Part shown: piece after piece, positions 44,936 through 53,062 of the stretch
Layout of the letters: each line of letters opens with the position of its first letter
Position numbering within the stretch: position 1 is the first letter of the stretch
Assembly: GCA_963792205.1 (NCBI GenBank)
Contig: CAWBVI010000002.1
Span: forward strand, 434,001-498,000
From: DATDAH01 sp963792205
GTDB taxonomy: Bacteria > Actinomycetota > Acidimicrobiia > Acidimicrobiales > DATDAH01
Reading direction: 5' to 3'
DNA: 64,000 nucleotides
The notes under the pieces: model-generated
Told to the model about the DNA's origin: nothing
The model's input: only the letters and a program-made list of their open reading frames with translations
The model's database searches: none
Made by a program: the position numbers and the translations under genes

Positions 44936-45580
44936 GTGGAACCCAGCGTAAGCGGTGTGGGCACGATCGACAAGGGGATGCGGGTGCTCGACGCCGTGGA
45001 CGCCGGCGGGCCGAGCAGCCTGGCCGACCTGGTGGACGCCACCGGCCTCCCGCGGGCCACCGCCCACCGGCTCGCGCTGGCGCTCGAAGCCCACGGCCTC
45101 CTGCGCCGCACCGGGGACGGACGCTTCGCCCTCGGCCTGCGCCTGGTCGGTCTCGGCCGGGCCGCAGCCGACGGCCTCCCGCTGGCCGAGGCGGCGGGCC
45201 CGGCACTCGTCGCGCTGCGGGACGCCACTGGCGAGAGCGTCCAGCTCTACGTGCGCGACGGTGAGCAGCGGGTCTGCGTGGCCTCGCTCGAGTCGCCCCA
45301 CGGCCTCCGTACGATCGTGCCGATGGGCGCCACCCTCCCGCTCGACCGGGGCTCGGCCGGCCGCGTGCTCCTCGAGGGCGGCGCGACCTGGGCCGAGAGC
45401 GCCGAAGAGCGCGAGCGGGGCGTGGCCTCGGTCAGCGCGCCGGTCCGAGACCCGGCCGGTGCCGTGATCGCCGCGGTGAGCGTGTCGGGCCCGATCGAGC
45501 GCACGACCCGTGCGCCCGGGGCGCGCTACGGCGACGCGGTCGAGACCGCCGCCCGCACCATCGAGGCCACGCTCAGGTGA
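44936..45580 (+). CDS. IclR-family regulator, LtbR/NdgR-like
   Basis: A 214-residue IclR regulator: winged helix at residues 8-65 (TIDKGMRVLDAVDAGGPSSLADLVDATGLPRATAHRLALALEAHGLL) and an effector-binding domain with VQLYVRDGEQRVCVASLESPHGLR. Its place beside divergent leuCD matches LtbR of corynebacteria, NdgR of streptomycetes and Rv2989 of mycobacteria, which control leucine genes, so that role is likely. The GTG start follows TACGAT by 8 nt. The stop overlaps the Ppx gene (GTGA), an odd partner. Confidence 0.88.
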   Translation: MEPSVSGVGTIDKGMRVLDAVDAGGPSSLADLVDATGLPRATAHRLALALEAHGLLRRTGDGRFALGLRLVGLGRAAADGLPLAEAAGPALVALRDATGESVQLYVRDGEQRVCVASLESPHGLRTIVPMGATLPLDRGSAGRVLLEGGATWAESAEERERGVASVSAPVRDPAGAVIAAVSVSGPIERTTRAPGARYGDAVETAARTIEATLR

Positions 45581-47136
45581 CCAACCGTACGGAGCTGGAC
45601 GATCCGGTTCTCGCGGCGATCGACATCGGGACCAACTCGGTGCACCTCGTCGTGGCCCGGGCCATCGCGCCCGATCGCTTCGAGATCCTCGCCCGGGAGA
45701 AGGACATGGTGCGGCTGGGGTCGGGTGGGGGCGAGATGAAGCGCCTGGCCGACGATGCCGTCGATCGGGCCGTCGCCGCCCTCGCCCGGCACCGGGCCAT
45801 CGCCGAGGCCCATGGCGCATCCGTCCGCGCCGTGGCCACGAGCGCGGTGCGGGAGGCCGAGAACCGCCATGTCTTCCTCCGTCGGGCCGCCGTCGAGGCC
45901 GGCGTCCGGGTCGAGGTGATCTCCGGCTTCGAGGAGGCCCGGCTCATCTACCTCGGTGTCCTCCAGGCGCTCCCCGTGTACGACCGGCGCACCCTCGTGG
46001 TCGACATCGGCGGGGGCAGCACCGAGGTCGTCCTGGGCGAGCAGGAGGAGGCCGTGGTCGCCCGCAGCCTGAAGCTCGGGGCCATCCGGCTCACCGACCG
46101 GTTCTTCGCCGACGACGTGGTGAAGAAGGGAGCGGTGACCAAGTGCCGTCGGCACGTGCAAGCCGTGGTCGCGCCGCTCGAGCGGGAGATCGACCGCTTC
46201 GACCTCGCCGTGGCCAGCTCGGGCACGGCCATGAGCGTGGCCGCCATGGCGCTGGCCGCCCGCGGTGCCGAGCCCGTGCAGTCGCTCGACCAGGTGGTGA
46301 TCTCGGCCGAGGAGGTCTCGGCGGTCGTCGACGCCCTCGTGGGGGCGCCGACGGTCCGTGACCGGCGCCGAATCCCCGGGCTGGACCCGACTCGGGCCGA
46401 CATCGTCGTGGCGGGGGCGATCGTGCTCGACGAGGTGCTGGCGGCCTTCGGGGCGGCCGAGGTGATGCTCTCGACGGCGGCGTTGCGGGAGGGGGTGCTG
46501 GCGGACACCTACCGCCGGACGCACGGGGGGTCGCTGCACCACCTCCGGGACATCCGCCGGCGCGGGGTGCTCCACCTGGCCGAGCTGACCGACGACGATC
46601 CCGAGCACTCGTCCCGCGCGGCCCACATCGCACTCCAGCTGTTCGACCAGCTGGCGGCGTGGCACGGCCTCGACGACGGCCACCGTGAGTACCTCGAGGC
46701 CGCCGCCCTGCTCAGCAACGTCGGCCTGTTCATCTCCCACGCCGGCCACCACAAGCACAGCTACTACGTCATCCGGAACTCCGAGCACCTCACCGGGTTC
46801 ACCGACGCAGAGATCGAGGTGATCGCCCAGGTCGCCCGCTACCACCGCAAGAGCGCGCCCAAGGCCAAGCACGAGGCCTTCGCCGCCCTCGAGGGGGTCG
46901 ATCAGGCGGTGGTGCGCACCCTGGCGGGCCTGCTGCGGGTGGCCATCGGCCTCGACCGGGCCCACCGGGGCAGCGTGGCGGCGATCCACTGCTCGGAGGA
47001 CGACGACGGCCTGCGCATCGAGGTCGAACCGTCTCCGGGGTCCGACACGTCGGTGGAGGTCTGGTCGGCCGACGAGCGCAAAGGGCTGCTCGAAGAGGTC
47101 CTAGGCAGCTCGATCGAGGTGGTCAGCGGGGGCTGA
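45577..47136 (+). CDS. ppx: Ppx/GppA phosphatase family protein
   Basis: Exopolyphosphatase or pppGpp phosphatase of the actin-like ATPase fold: AAIDIGTNSVHLVVARAI (residues 10-27), AVATSAVREAENR, VVDIGGGSTEVVLGEQ, and LSTAALREGVL. A C-terminal HD-type region (about 330-510) has HSSRAAHIAL, LLSNVGLFISHAGHHKHSYY and a basic YHRKSAPKAKH stretch. Length 519, like the long E. coli Ppx rather than the short mycobacterial forms. It starts within the IclR stop. Which phosphate substrate it prefers cannot be told. Its end overlaps the convergent hydrolase gene by 14 nt. Confidence 0.9.
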   Translation: MTNRTELDDPVLAAIDIGTNSVHLVVARAIAPDRFEILAREKDMVRLGSGGGEMKRLADDAVDRAVAALARHRAIAEAHGASVRAVATSAVREAENRHVFLRRAAVEAGVRVEVISGFEEARLIYLGVLQALPVYDRRTLVVDIGGGSTEVVLGEQEEAVVARSLKLGAIRLTDRFFADDVVKKGAVTKCRRHVQAVVAPLEREIDRFDLAVASSGTAMSVAAMALAARGAEPVQSLDQVVISAEEVSAVVDALVGAPTVRDRRRIPGLDPTRADIVVAGAIVLDEVLAAFGAAEVMLSTAALREGVLADTYRRTHGGSLHHLRDIRRRGVLHLAELTDDDPEHSSRAAHIALQLFDQLAAWHGLDDGHREYLEAAALLSNVGLFISHAGHHKHSYYVIRNSEHLTGFTDAEIEVIAQVARYHRKSAPKAKHEAFAALEGVDQAVVRTLAGLLRVAIGLDRAHRGSVAAIHCSEDDDGLRIEVEPSPGSDTSVEVWSADERKGLLEEVLGSSIEVVSGG

Positions 47137-47971
47137 CGGCGTCCCGGGCCCGGGCGGCGACGTCGCGGCAGGCCGCCACCAGCACGGGGACGAAGGTCTC
47201 GGCTTCCATCACGCACCCGCCGTGGTCGATGGCCACCGGGTCGACCCGCGCGCCGGGGATGGCTGCGGCCAGCTTCTGCTGGCGCGCCGGTGGTACGACG
47301 CTGTCCATGGTGGTGAGCACGACGGCCGTGGGGACGTCGACCTCGCCGATCCATTCGTGCGACGAGAAGCTGCCGATGGCCTGTCCGGCCTCGAGGATCA
47401 TGCGAGGGTCGCCGGCTCGAAACTGGTCGCGGGCCCAGTCGGTGATGCCGGGTCGGCGGTCGAACACCCGGTGGGCCGCGTTCGTGCGCACCCCGGGGGG
47501 CACGAACCGGGCGGCCGCGGCCACCGCGCCGAGGGCCGAGAACCAGCCGACCGCGGCCCGGCTGCCCCGGAAGTTGCGCGCTGTCGCCCCCAGCACCAGC
47601 CCTTCGACCCGGTCGGGATGGCGATGCCAGGCCAGTTGGGCGACGAGCCCGCCCATCGAGTAGCCGACCGGCACGACCTGGTCGATGCCCAACTGGTCGG
47701 CGAGGGCGACGGCGTCGTCCGCGCAGTCGGCGAGGCGGAACCGGCGGGGCGTGCGCAGGCCTTGGCCGTGGCCTCGTTGATCCATCGCGACGACGCGGAA
47801 GTGCTCGCTCAAGGGGCCGTAGGCGGGATGCCAGTTCAAGTCGGCCGTCGCCGTCCAGCCGTGCAACAGCAGGAGGGTGGGAGCGCCGGGGGGCCCGGCC
47901 ACGTCGCGGTAGAAGGTCGTGCCCCGCCCCGGCAGGTCGATGGGACCGCCTGGGGGCAGCGTGGGGGTCAT
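47123..47971 (-). CDS. Alpha/beta-fold hydrolase
   Basis: A 282-residue hydrolase with LLLLHGWTATADLNW, MDQRGHGQG, nucleophile in VPVGYSMGGLVAQLAW (Ser near 105) and a late IDHGGCVMEAETFV His region. ATG 47971 overlaps the greA stop (ATGA), so it is translated from the greA message. No signal peptide. An ester or C-C bond hydrolase; substrate unknown. Confidence 0.85.
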   Translation of the reverse strand: MTPTLPPGGPIDLPGRGTTFYRDVAGPPGAPTLLLLHGWTATADLNWHPAYGPLSEHFRVVAMDQRGHGQGLRTPRRFRLADCADDAVALADQLGIDQVVPVGYSMGGLVAQLAWHRHPDRVEGLVLGATARNFRGSRAAVGWFSALGAVAAAARFVPPGVRTNAAHRVFDRRPGITDWARDQFRAGDPRMILEAGQAIGSFSSHEWIGEVDVPTAVVLTTMDSVVPPARQQKLAAAIPGARVDPVAIDHGGCVMEAETFVPVLVAACRDVAARARDAVSPR

Positions 47972-48435
47972 GGCCCGACGCTGACGATCTCGACTCGAAG
48001 CGTGCCCCCCGGGGTCTGGGCTTCGACCACGTCGCCCGCCTTGGCCCCGACCAGGGCCTCGCCGATGGGCGACCCGGGCGACATGATGTCGATGCCCTCA
48101 CGCTTCTCCTCGATCGAGCCGAGCAGGTAGGTCTCGACCTCGTCGTCGCCCTCGTAGCGGATCGAGACGACGGAGCCCGTGCCCACCGTGCCGTCGCCGC
48201 CCCCGCCCTCGACGATCTCCGCCCGCTCGAGCATGGCCTGGACGTCGCGGATGCGGGCCTCGGTCTGGCCCTGCTCCTCCTTGGCGGCGTGGTAGTCGCC
48301 GTTCTCCTTCAGGTCACCCAACTCGCGGGCCGCCTCGATCCGCTTCGCGATGTCGATGCGCCAGACGGTCGTGAGGTGCTCGTACTCGGTCCGCAGCCGG
48401 TCGTAGGTCTCCTGGGTGAGCTGCACGTCAGCCAT
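47968..48435 (-). CDS. greA: Transcription elongation factor GreA
   Basis: Secondary-channel factor that makes RNA polymerase cleave back-tracked transcripts. Coiled-coil residues 5-75 with the acidic tip LGDLKENGDYHAAKEEQG, then an FKBP-like domain with GSVVSIRYEGDDEVETYLLGS and SPIGEALVGAKAGDVVEAQTPGGTLRVEIVSV. Length 155. ATG 48435 follows TACCCT by 7 nt on the minus strand. Confidence 0.95.
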   Translation of the reverse strand: MADVQLTQETYDRLRTEYEHLTTVWRIDIAKRIEAARELGDLKENGDYHAAKEEQGQTEARIRDVQAMLERAEIVEGGGGDGTVGTGSVVSIRYEGDDEVETYLLGSIEEKREGIDIMSPGSPIGEALVGAKAGDVVEAQTPGGTLRVEIVSVGP

Positions 48436-48442
48436 CGGCCGA

Positions 48443-48448
48443 AGGGTA
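48443..48448 (-). promoter_or_regulatory. -10-like hexamer of greA
   Basis: TACCCT on the minus strand ends 7 nt before ATG 48435. No gene is seen in the 197 nt from here to the leuB leader promoter. Confidence 0.45.
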
Positions 48449-48632
48449 CGCGGGAGATGGCGACGTGCCGATCGCGCAGGCGTCCGGCCTCGCCGCAGGG
48501 GCGCGAGCGATCTGCGCGAACTCGAAGCGAAGGCGGCCCTCCCAGGCCTGGGCCAGGGTGAGATCGAGGCCCAGCTCCTGGCGAGGCTCGGCTCCGGGAC
48601 GGGGGGCAACGTAGCTTCCGGTCGCTATCAGG

Positions 48633-48661
48633 TTGACGATCGGGGGTGGACACCCGAGACT
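48633..48661 (+). promoter_or_regulatory. Promoter of the leuB leader
   Basis: TTGACG (48633-48638), 17-bp spacer, GAGACT (48656-48661), then 9 nt to the leader ATG at 48671. Same -35 and spacing as the leuA leader. Confidence 0.5.
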
Positions 48662-48670
48662 GTCGGCCTG

Positions 48671-48706
48671 ATGCGCACCAACTCGCCCATCATCGTAATT
48701 CTGTAG
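48671..48706 (+). CDS. leuB-ilvE-cimA leader peptide
   Basis: An 11-codon ORF, MRTNSPIIVIL then TAG. Its last five codons are Ile-Ile-Val-Ile-Leu (ATC ATC GTA ATT CTG). The excess of Ile fits an operon that carries cimA, the entry to isoleucine, along with ilvE and leuB. The stop codon runs into a stem-loop and a terminator-like hairpin follows. The end ATT CTG TAG CGC is the same as in the ilvB leader, which suggests common descent. Confidence 0.8.
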   Translation: MRTNSPIIVIL

Positions 48707-48760
48707 CGCGCGCCGTCCCGGCCCGCGCTCCTCGACCGTCCACCTCGGTGGGCGGTTTCT
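48705..48760 (+). terminator. leuB-ilvE-cimA attenuator hairpins
   Basis: Stem 1 pairs AGCGCG (48705-48710, beginning in the stop codon) with CGCGCT (48724-48729), extended by an inner GCC/GGC. The terminator pairs ACCGTCCAC (48735-48743) with GTGGGCGGT (48748-48756), one G-U pair, CTCG loop, then TTTCTT. leuB starts 77 nt after it, with GAGAGG as ribosome-binding site. Confidence 0.7.
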
Positions 48761-48832
48761 TCGTTCCGGGGGGCTCCCGCCGACCGGAACAGCGGGGACC
48801 GAGGGTCGGATGGCAGAGAGGACCCCAGCAAC

Positions 48833-49807
48833 GTGACCCACCGCATCGGCGTCATCGGCGGCGACGGCATCGGGCCCGAGGTCGTGGCCGAGGGCCTGAA
48901 GGTCGTGCGCGCCACAGGGGTGGAGCTCGAGACGGTCGACTACGACCTCGGCGGGACCCGCTACCTGCGCGACGGGACCGTGCTGCCCGACGACGTCCTC
49001 GACGAGTGGCGGGGTCTCGACGCGCTCTTCCTGGGCGCGGTCGGTACTCCCGAGGTCCCGCCGGGGGTCATCGAGCGGGGCCTGCTGCTGAAGATGCGCT
49101 TCGCCCTCGACCTCTACGTCAACCTCCGTCCGTTCCTCCACCCACCGGCGGTCGACTTCCTCGTCGTCCGGGAGAACACCGAGGGCACGTACGCGGGAGA
49201 GGGCGGGTTCCTGCGCAAGGACACCCCCCACGAGATCGCCACCCAGGGCTCGGTCAACACCCGGATGGGCGTGGAGCGGGCCGTGCGCTTCGCCTTCGAC
49301 CTGGCCCGCAGCCGCGACCGGCGTCATCTGACGTTGGTCCACAAGACGAACGTGCTGACCTTCGCCGGTGACCTGTGGGCCCGCACCTTCGCCGCCGTGG
49401 CCGCCGAGTACGACGACGTCGCCACCGCCTACCACCACGTCGACGCCGCCTGCATCCACTTCGTGCAGGACCCCGGTCGCTACGACGTCATCGTCACCGA
49501 CAACCTGTTCGGCGACATCCTCACCGACCTCGGTGGGGCCGTGGCCGGGGGCATCGGGCGGGCCGCGTCGGCCAACCTGAACCCCGCCCGGACCGGCCCC
49601 TCGATGTTCGAGCCGGTGCACGGCTCGGCCCCGGACATCGCGGGGACGGGCACGGCGGATCCCACCGCCGCGGTCCTGTCCGCGGCGATGATGCTCGAGT
49701 TCCTGGGCGAGGCCGACGCCGCCGCCCGGATCCAGAAGGCGTGCGCCGAGCCGGCGCCACAAGGGAGCACCGCCGACATCGGCGATGCCATCGCGGAAAG
49801 GGTCTGA
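48833..49807 (+). CDS. leuB: 3-isopropylmalate dehydrogenase
   Basis: NAD-dependent beta-decarboxylating dehydrogenase, used in leucine synthesis and, with citramalate-derived methylmalate, in 2-oxobutyrate formation. GVIGGDGIGPEVVAEGLK at the N-terminus; substrate loop RENTEGTYAGEGG; VHKTNVLTFAGDLW; metal-site DNLFGDILTDLGG; NAD loop FEPVHGSAPDIAGTGTADPTA. Length 324, the short actinobacterial type. The GTG start has GAGAGG upstream. The stop is 1 nt from the ilvE start. Confidence 0.95.
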   Translation: MTHRIGVIGGDGIGPEVVAEGLKVVRATGVELETVDYDLGGTRYLRDGTVLPDDVLDEWRGLDALFLGAVGTPEVPPGVIERGLLLKMRFALDLYVNLRPFLHPPAVDFLVVRENTEGTYAGEGGFLRKDTPHEIATQGSVNTRMGVERAVRFAFDLARSRDRRHLTLVHKTNVLTFAGDLWARTFAAVAAEYDDVATAYHHVDAACIHFVQDPGRYDVIVTDNLFGDILTDLGGAVAGGIGRAASANLNPARTGPSMFEPVHGSAPDIAGTGTADPTAAVLSAAMMLEFLGEADAAARIQKACAEPAPQGSTADIGDAIAERV

Positions 49808-49808
49808 G

Positions 49809-50729
49809 ATGCCGATCGAGACCGTCGACAAGATCTGGATGGACGGCGAGCTGGTCGCCTGGGAGGACGCCAAGATCCATGTGCTGACCCACACGCTGCA
49901 CTACGGCTGTGGCGTGTTCGAGGGCATCCGGGCCTACGAGACCGCCCGCGGGCCGGCCGTGTTCCGCCTCGAGGACCACATCGACCGGCTCTTCGACTCG
50001 GCCGCCATCTTCCTGATCGACATCCCGTTCACTCGCCAGCAGCTGGTCGACGCCACGGTGGAGACCATCAAGGTCAACCACGTGCCGTCCTGCTACATCC
50101 GGCCGATCGTCTACCTCGGCTACGGCGAGATGGGGCTCAACCCGCTGCCCTGCCCGGTCAACGTCGCGGTCGCGGTCTGGCCGTGGGGGACCTACCTCGG
50201 TGACGAAGGGCTGCAGCACGGGGTCCGGATGAAGATCTCGTCGTGGCGTCGCCACGACCCCAACGCCATGCCCCCGGCGGCCAAGGGCACCGGCATGTAC
50301 ATCAACTCGTCGATGGCCAAGGTCGAGGCCCTCAAGGCGGGCTACGACGAAGCCATCCTGCTGTCCCCGCTGGGCCACGTGAGCGAGTGCACCGGCGAGA
50401 ACCTCTTCATCGTGCGCGACGGGGCGGTGGTGACCCCGCCCGTCTCCGCCGGCGCCCTGCAAGGCATCACCCAGTCGTCGGTGCGCCAGATCGCCGAGGA
50501 CCTCGGCATCGAGTACCGGGTCGAGCTCCTGCTCCGCAGCGACCTCTACACGGCCGACGAGGGCTTCCTCACCGGGACGGCCGCCGAGGTCGTCCCGATC
50601 CGCTCGGTGGACGACCGCGAGCTGGGTGAGCCCGGACCGGTCACCCGCCGCATCCAGGAGACCTACTTCGCCGCCGTCCGGGGCGAGGTGGACCGTTACA
50701 AGGACTGGTTGACCTATGTCGACGAGTGA
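49809..50729 (+). CDS. ilvE: Branched-chain aminotransferase
   Basis: Fold-type IV PLP enzyme for the last step to Val, Leu and Ile. IWMDGELVAWEDAKIHVLTHTLHYGCGVFEGIRAY, PLP Lys in INSSMAKVEALKAGYDEAILL, and ECTGENLFIVRDG with TPPVSAGALQGITQSSV are typical of the ~306-residue class I branched form. ATG 49809 sits 1 nt after the leuB stop. The 3' end overlaps cimA by 14 nt. Confidence 0.95.
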   Translation: MPIETVDKIWMDGELVAWEDAKIHVLTHTLHYGCGVFEGIRAYETARGPAVFRLEDHIDRLFDSAAIFLIDIPFTRQQLVDATVETIKVNHVPSCYIRPIVYLGYGEMGLNPLPCPVNVAVAVWPWGTYLGDEGLQHGVRMKISSWRRHDPNAMPPAAKGTGMYINSSMAKVEALKAGYDEAILLSPLGHVSECTGENLFIVRDGAVVTPPVSAGALQGITQSSVRQIAEDLGIEYRVELLLRSDLYTADEGFLTGTAAEVVPIRSVDDRELGEPGPVTRRIQETYFAAVRGEVDRYKDWLTYVDE

Positions 50730-52338
50730 GCCGACGTCGCGGCAGCCGGCCGCGGTCGAGATCTACGACACCACCCTGCGCGACGGGAGCCAGCTCGAGG
50801 GCATCTCGCTGACCGTCGACGACAAGCTCCGCATCGCCGAGCAGCTCGACTGGCTCGGCGTGCACTACATCGAGGGGGGTTGGCCGGGCGCCAACCCGAA
50901 GGACGACGAGTTCTTCCGGCGGGCCGCGACCGAGCTCGAGCTCGACAGCTCCCAGCTCGTGGCCTTCGGCTCGACCCGGCGGGTCAAGGGCAAGGTCGAC
51001 CAGGACCCGACGCTGGCCAACCTGCTCTCGGCCGGCACCGGCACGGTGTGCATCGTCGGGAAGTGCTGGGACTACCACGTCACCGAGGCGCTCCGCACCG
51101 ACCTGGACGAGGGCGTGGCCATGGTCCGGGACTCGGTCGAGTTCCTGGTGGGCGCGGGCCGCCGGGTGTTCTTCGACGCCGAGCACTTCTTCGACGGCTA
51201 CAAGGCCAACCCCGAGTTCAGCCTCCGCGTGCTCGAAGCGGCGGCCATGGCCGGGGCGGACTGCCTGGTGCTCTGCGACACCAACGGCGGCTCGCTCCCG
51301 TTCGACGTGGAGCGGATCGTCGGCGAGGTGGTCGACTACGTCGACGCCGCCGTCGGGGTCCACCTCCACGACGACACCGGCTGCGGCGTGGCCAACGCCC
51401 TCGCCGGGGTGCGGGGCGGCGCCACCCAGGTGCAGGGCACGATCAATGGCTACGGCGAGCGCACCGGCAACTGCAACCTGAGCACGATCATCCCCGACCT
51501 GACCCTCAAGATGGGGGTGGCGACGATCCCGCAGGACCGCCTCGAGCGCCTTACGCCGGTGTCGCACCACGTGGCCGAGCTGGTCAACATCAGCCCCGAT
51601 CCCCAGCAGGCCTTCGTGGGGGTATCGGCGTTCGCCCACAAGGCGGGCCTGCACACCAGCGCCATCGCCCGGCGTCCCGACGCCTATGAGCACATCGATC
51701 CCGACCTGGTGGGCAACGGCACCCGGTTCGTCGTCTCCGAGCTGGCCGGCCGGTCGACCCTGGAGCTCAAGGCGCAGGAGATCGGGCTGGAGCTCGACGG
51801 CCCCGCGCTGACCGACGTCGTCGACCGCCTGAAGCAGCTCGAGTACGAGGGCTTCCACTTCGAGGCCGCCGACGGCTCGCTCGAGCTCCTGATGCGCGAC
51901 TCGACCGGGTGGGCCCAGCCGTTCTTCCGGCTGGAGTCGTTCCGGGTCGCGGTCGAGCACCGGGCGCCGTCGGACGGGTCGAGCGGCGTCGACGGGGCCG
52001 AGATCGTCACCGAGGCCACCGTGAAGGTGGAGGTCGAGGGCCAGCGGGTCATCGCCACCGAAGAGGGCAACGGCCCGGTCAACGCCCTCGACAAGGCCCT
52101 GCGCAAGGCCATGGCCATGGCCGGCGCCCACTCCGTGCTGGCCGGCGTGCACCTGACCGACTACAAGGTGCGCGTCCTCGACACCCAGAAGGGGACAGGG
52201 GCCGTGACCCGGGTGCTCATCGACTCGACCGACGGCGAGCGCAGCTGGTCGACGATCGGCGTGAGCGAGAACATCATCGAGGCCTCCTGGCAGGCGCTGG
52301 CCGATTCGATCATCTACGGGCTGCTTCACGCCTCGTAG
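50716..52338 (+). CDS. cimA: Citramalate synthase
   Basis: Condenses pyruvate and acetyl-CoA to (R)-citramalate, the threonine-independent start of isoleucine synthesis. It is the CimA form of the LeuA superfamily: YDTTLRDGSQLEGISLTVDDKLRIAEQLD (17-45), the WPGANPKDDEFF loop, HLHDDTGCGVANALAGV metal site, NGYGERTGNCNLSTIIPDL, and AHKAGLHTSAIARRPDAYEHIDP, plus a C-terminal regulatory domain. 540 residues, longer than LeuA and typical of CimA; the GERTGNCNL segment separates it from LeuA (GERAGNAAL). It overlaps ilvE, so it is coupled. The stop codon lies in the next gene's -10. Confidence 0.93.
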   Translation: MSTSEPTSRQPAAVEIYDTTLRDGSQLEGISLTVDDKLRIAEQLDWLGVHYIEGGWPGANPKDDEFFRRAATELELDSSQLVAFGSTRRVKGKVDQDPTLANLLSAGTGTVCIVGKCWDYHVTEALRTDLDEGVAMVRDSVEFLVGAGRRVFFDAEHFFDGYKANPEFSLRVLEAAAMAGADCLVLCDTNGGSLPFDVERIVGEVVDYVDAAVGVHLHDDTGCGVANALAGVRGGATQVQGTINGYGERTGNCNLSTIIPDLTLKMGVATIPQDRLERLTPVSHHVAELVNISPDPQQAFVGVSAFAHKAGLHTSAIARRPDAYEHIDPDLVGNGTRFVVSELAGRSTLELKAQEIGLELDGPALTDVVDRLKQLEYEGFHFEAADGSLELLMRDSTGWAQPFFRLESFRVAVEHRAPSDGSSGVDGAEIVTEATVKVEVEGQRVIATEEGNGPVNALDKALRKAMAMAGAHSVLAGVHLTDYKVRVLDTQKGTGAVTRVLIDSTDGERSWSTIGVSENIIEASWQALADSIIYGLLHAS

Positions 52339-52341
52339 AGT
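52336..52341 (+). promoter_or_regulatory. -10-like hexamer overlapping the cimA stop
   Basis: TAGAGT begins with the cimA TAG and lies 8 nt before GTG 52350. Confidence 0.35.
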
Positions 52342-52349
52342 CGGTCGTC

Positions 52350-52871
52350 GTGGCTGCGCCCGAGTACGTGCCCGTCAAGGCCATCGACGACACCCGGATC
52401 TACACCTCGCCGCCACGACGGCCCGAACCCTGGGTGACCGACCGCCCGGCGGAGCTCCACGCCGGCCAGGAGCGCGGGCCCCGCCTCGGGAGTCCCGGTC
52501 CCGACCAGGGCTACGCCCTCACGCTGGCCGAGCGCTTCCGGGACGACCTCCACCTCCGTCCGGGCGAGCACGTCGACGACGCCATCGCCGGCTGCGTGCC
52601 CGTGGCCCTCAAGCGGGCCTCCCTGTTCGGCCGGGCCCCGGTGATCCACGACCTGACGATCGCCTTCACCATGTGGGGCTTCCTCGACGAGCAGGCCGAC
52701 GACGAGCTCGTCGCCCTGCGCCGGCCGATCTTCGAGGAGGTGGCCAACTCGCACCACTACGCCGAGCAGCGGGCCATCGCCGACGCCGTACCGGCGGCGA
52801 CCCTGCGCCTCAGCCCCGACGAGGTGCGGTCCCGCCACGCCACCGATTGGCGTGCCCTGCTCGAGCTGTAG
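52350..52871 (+). CDS. Conserved-looking hypothetical protein
   Basis: A 173-residue soluble protein I cannot place. It starts VAAPEYVPVKAIDDTRIYTSPPRRPEPW and has a charged helical middle and an ending EEVANSHHYAEQRAIADAV..SRHATDWRALLEL with His pairs. No signal peptide, membrane helix or metal motif is obvious. GTG 52350 follows TAGAGT by 8 nt; 11 nt separate it from the cimA stop, so it may also be read from that operon. The regular acidic/basic pattern, wobble-GC codon use and position suggest a real gene. Confidence 0.65.
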   Translation: MAAPEYVPVKAIDDTRIYTSPPRRPEPWVTDRPAELHAGQERGPRLGSPGPDQGYALTLAERFRDDLHLRPGEHVDDAIAGCVPVALKRASLFGRAPVIHDLTIAFTMWGFLDEQADDELVALRRPIFEEVANSHHYAEQRAIADAVPAATLRLSPDEVRSRHATDWRALLEL

Positions 52872-53049
52872 CCGCTCGAATGCTGGACGACGGTCGGCTC
52901 CATGTCCCCGCCCAGCACGTCCGCGGTGACCAGGACCGCACCGAGCACGAGGAACCCGCCCGCCAGCAACAGCGCAGGGAGTGCTTTTCGAACACTCTCC
53001 GTGTCATGACCCCCAGGATGCCGCACTCGGGCCGGAAGGGAAGGGCGAG

Positions 53050-53055
53050 TAGGTT
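53050..53055 (+). promoter_or_regulatory. -10-like hexamer of the epoxide-hydrolase-like gene
   Basis: TAGGTT lies 7 nt before ATG 53063. Confidence 0.4.
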
Positions 53056-53062
53056 CGCCGCG

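Noticed and set aside
52872..53062. Small minus-strand membrane-protein frame (VRKALPALLLAGGFLVLGAVLV segment split here as VRKALPALLL and AGGFLVLGAVLV)
   Set aside because: The hydrophobic stretch looks gene-like, but no convincing start is in frame, the ATG at about 53006 is in another frame, and it would overlap the 52350 gene. A broken small gene cannot be excluded.
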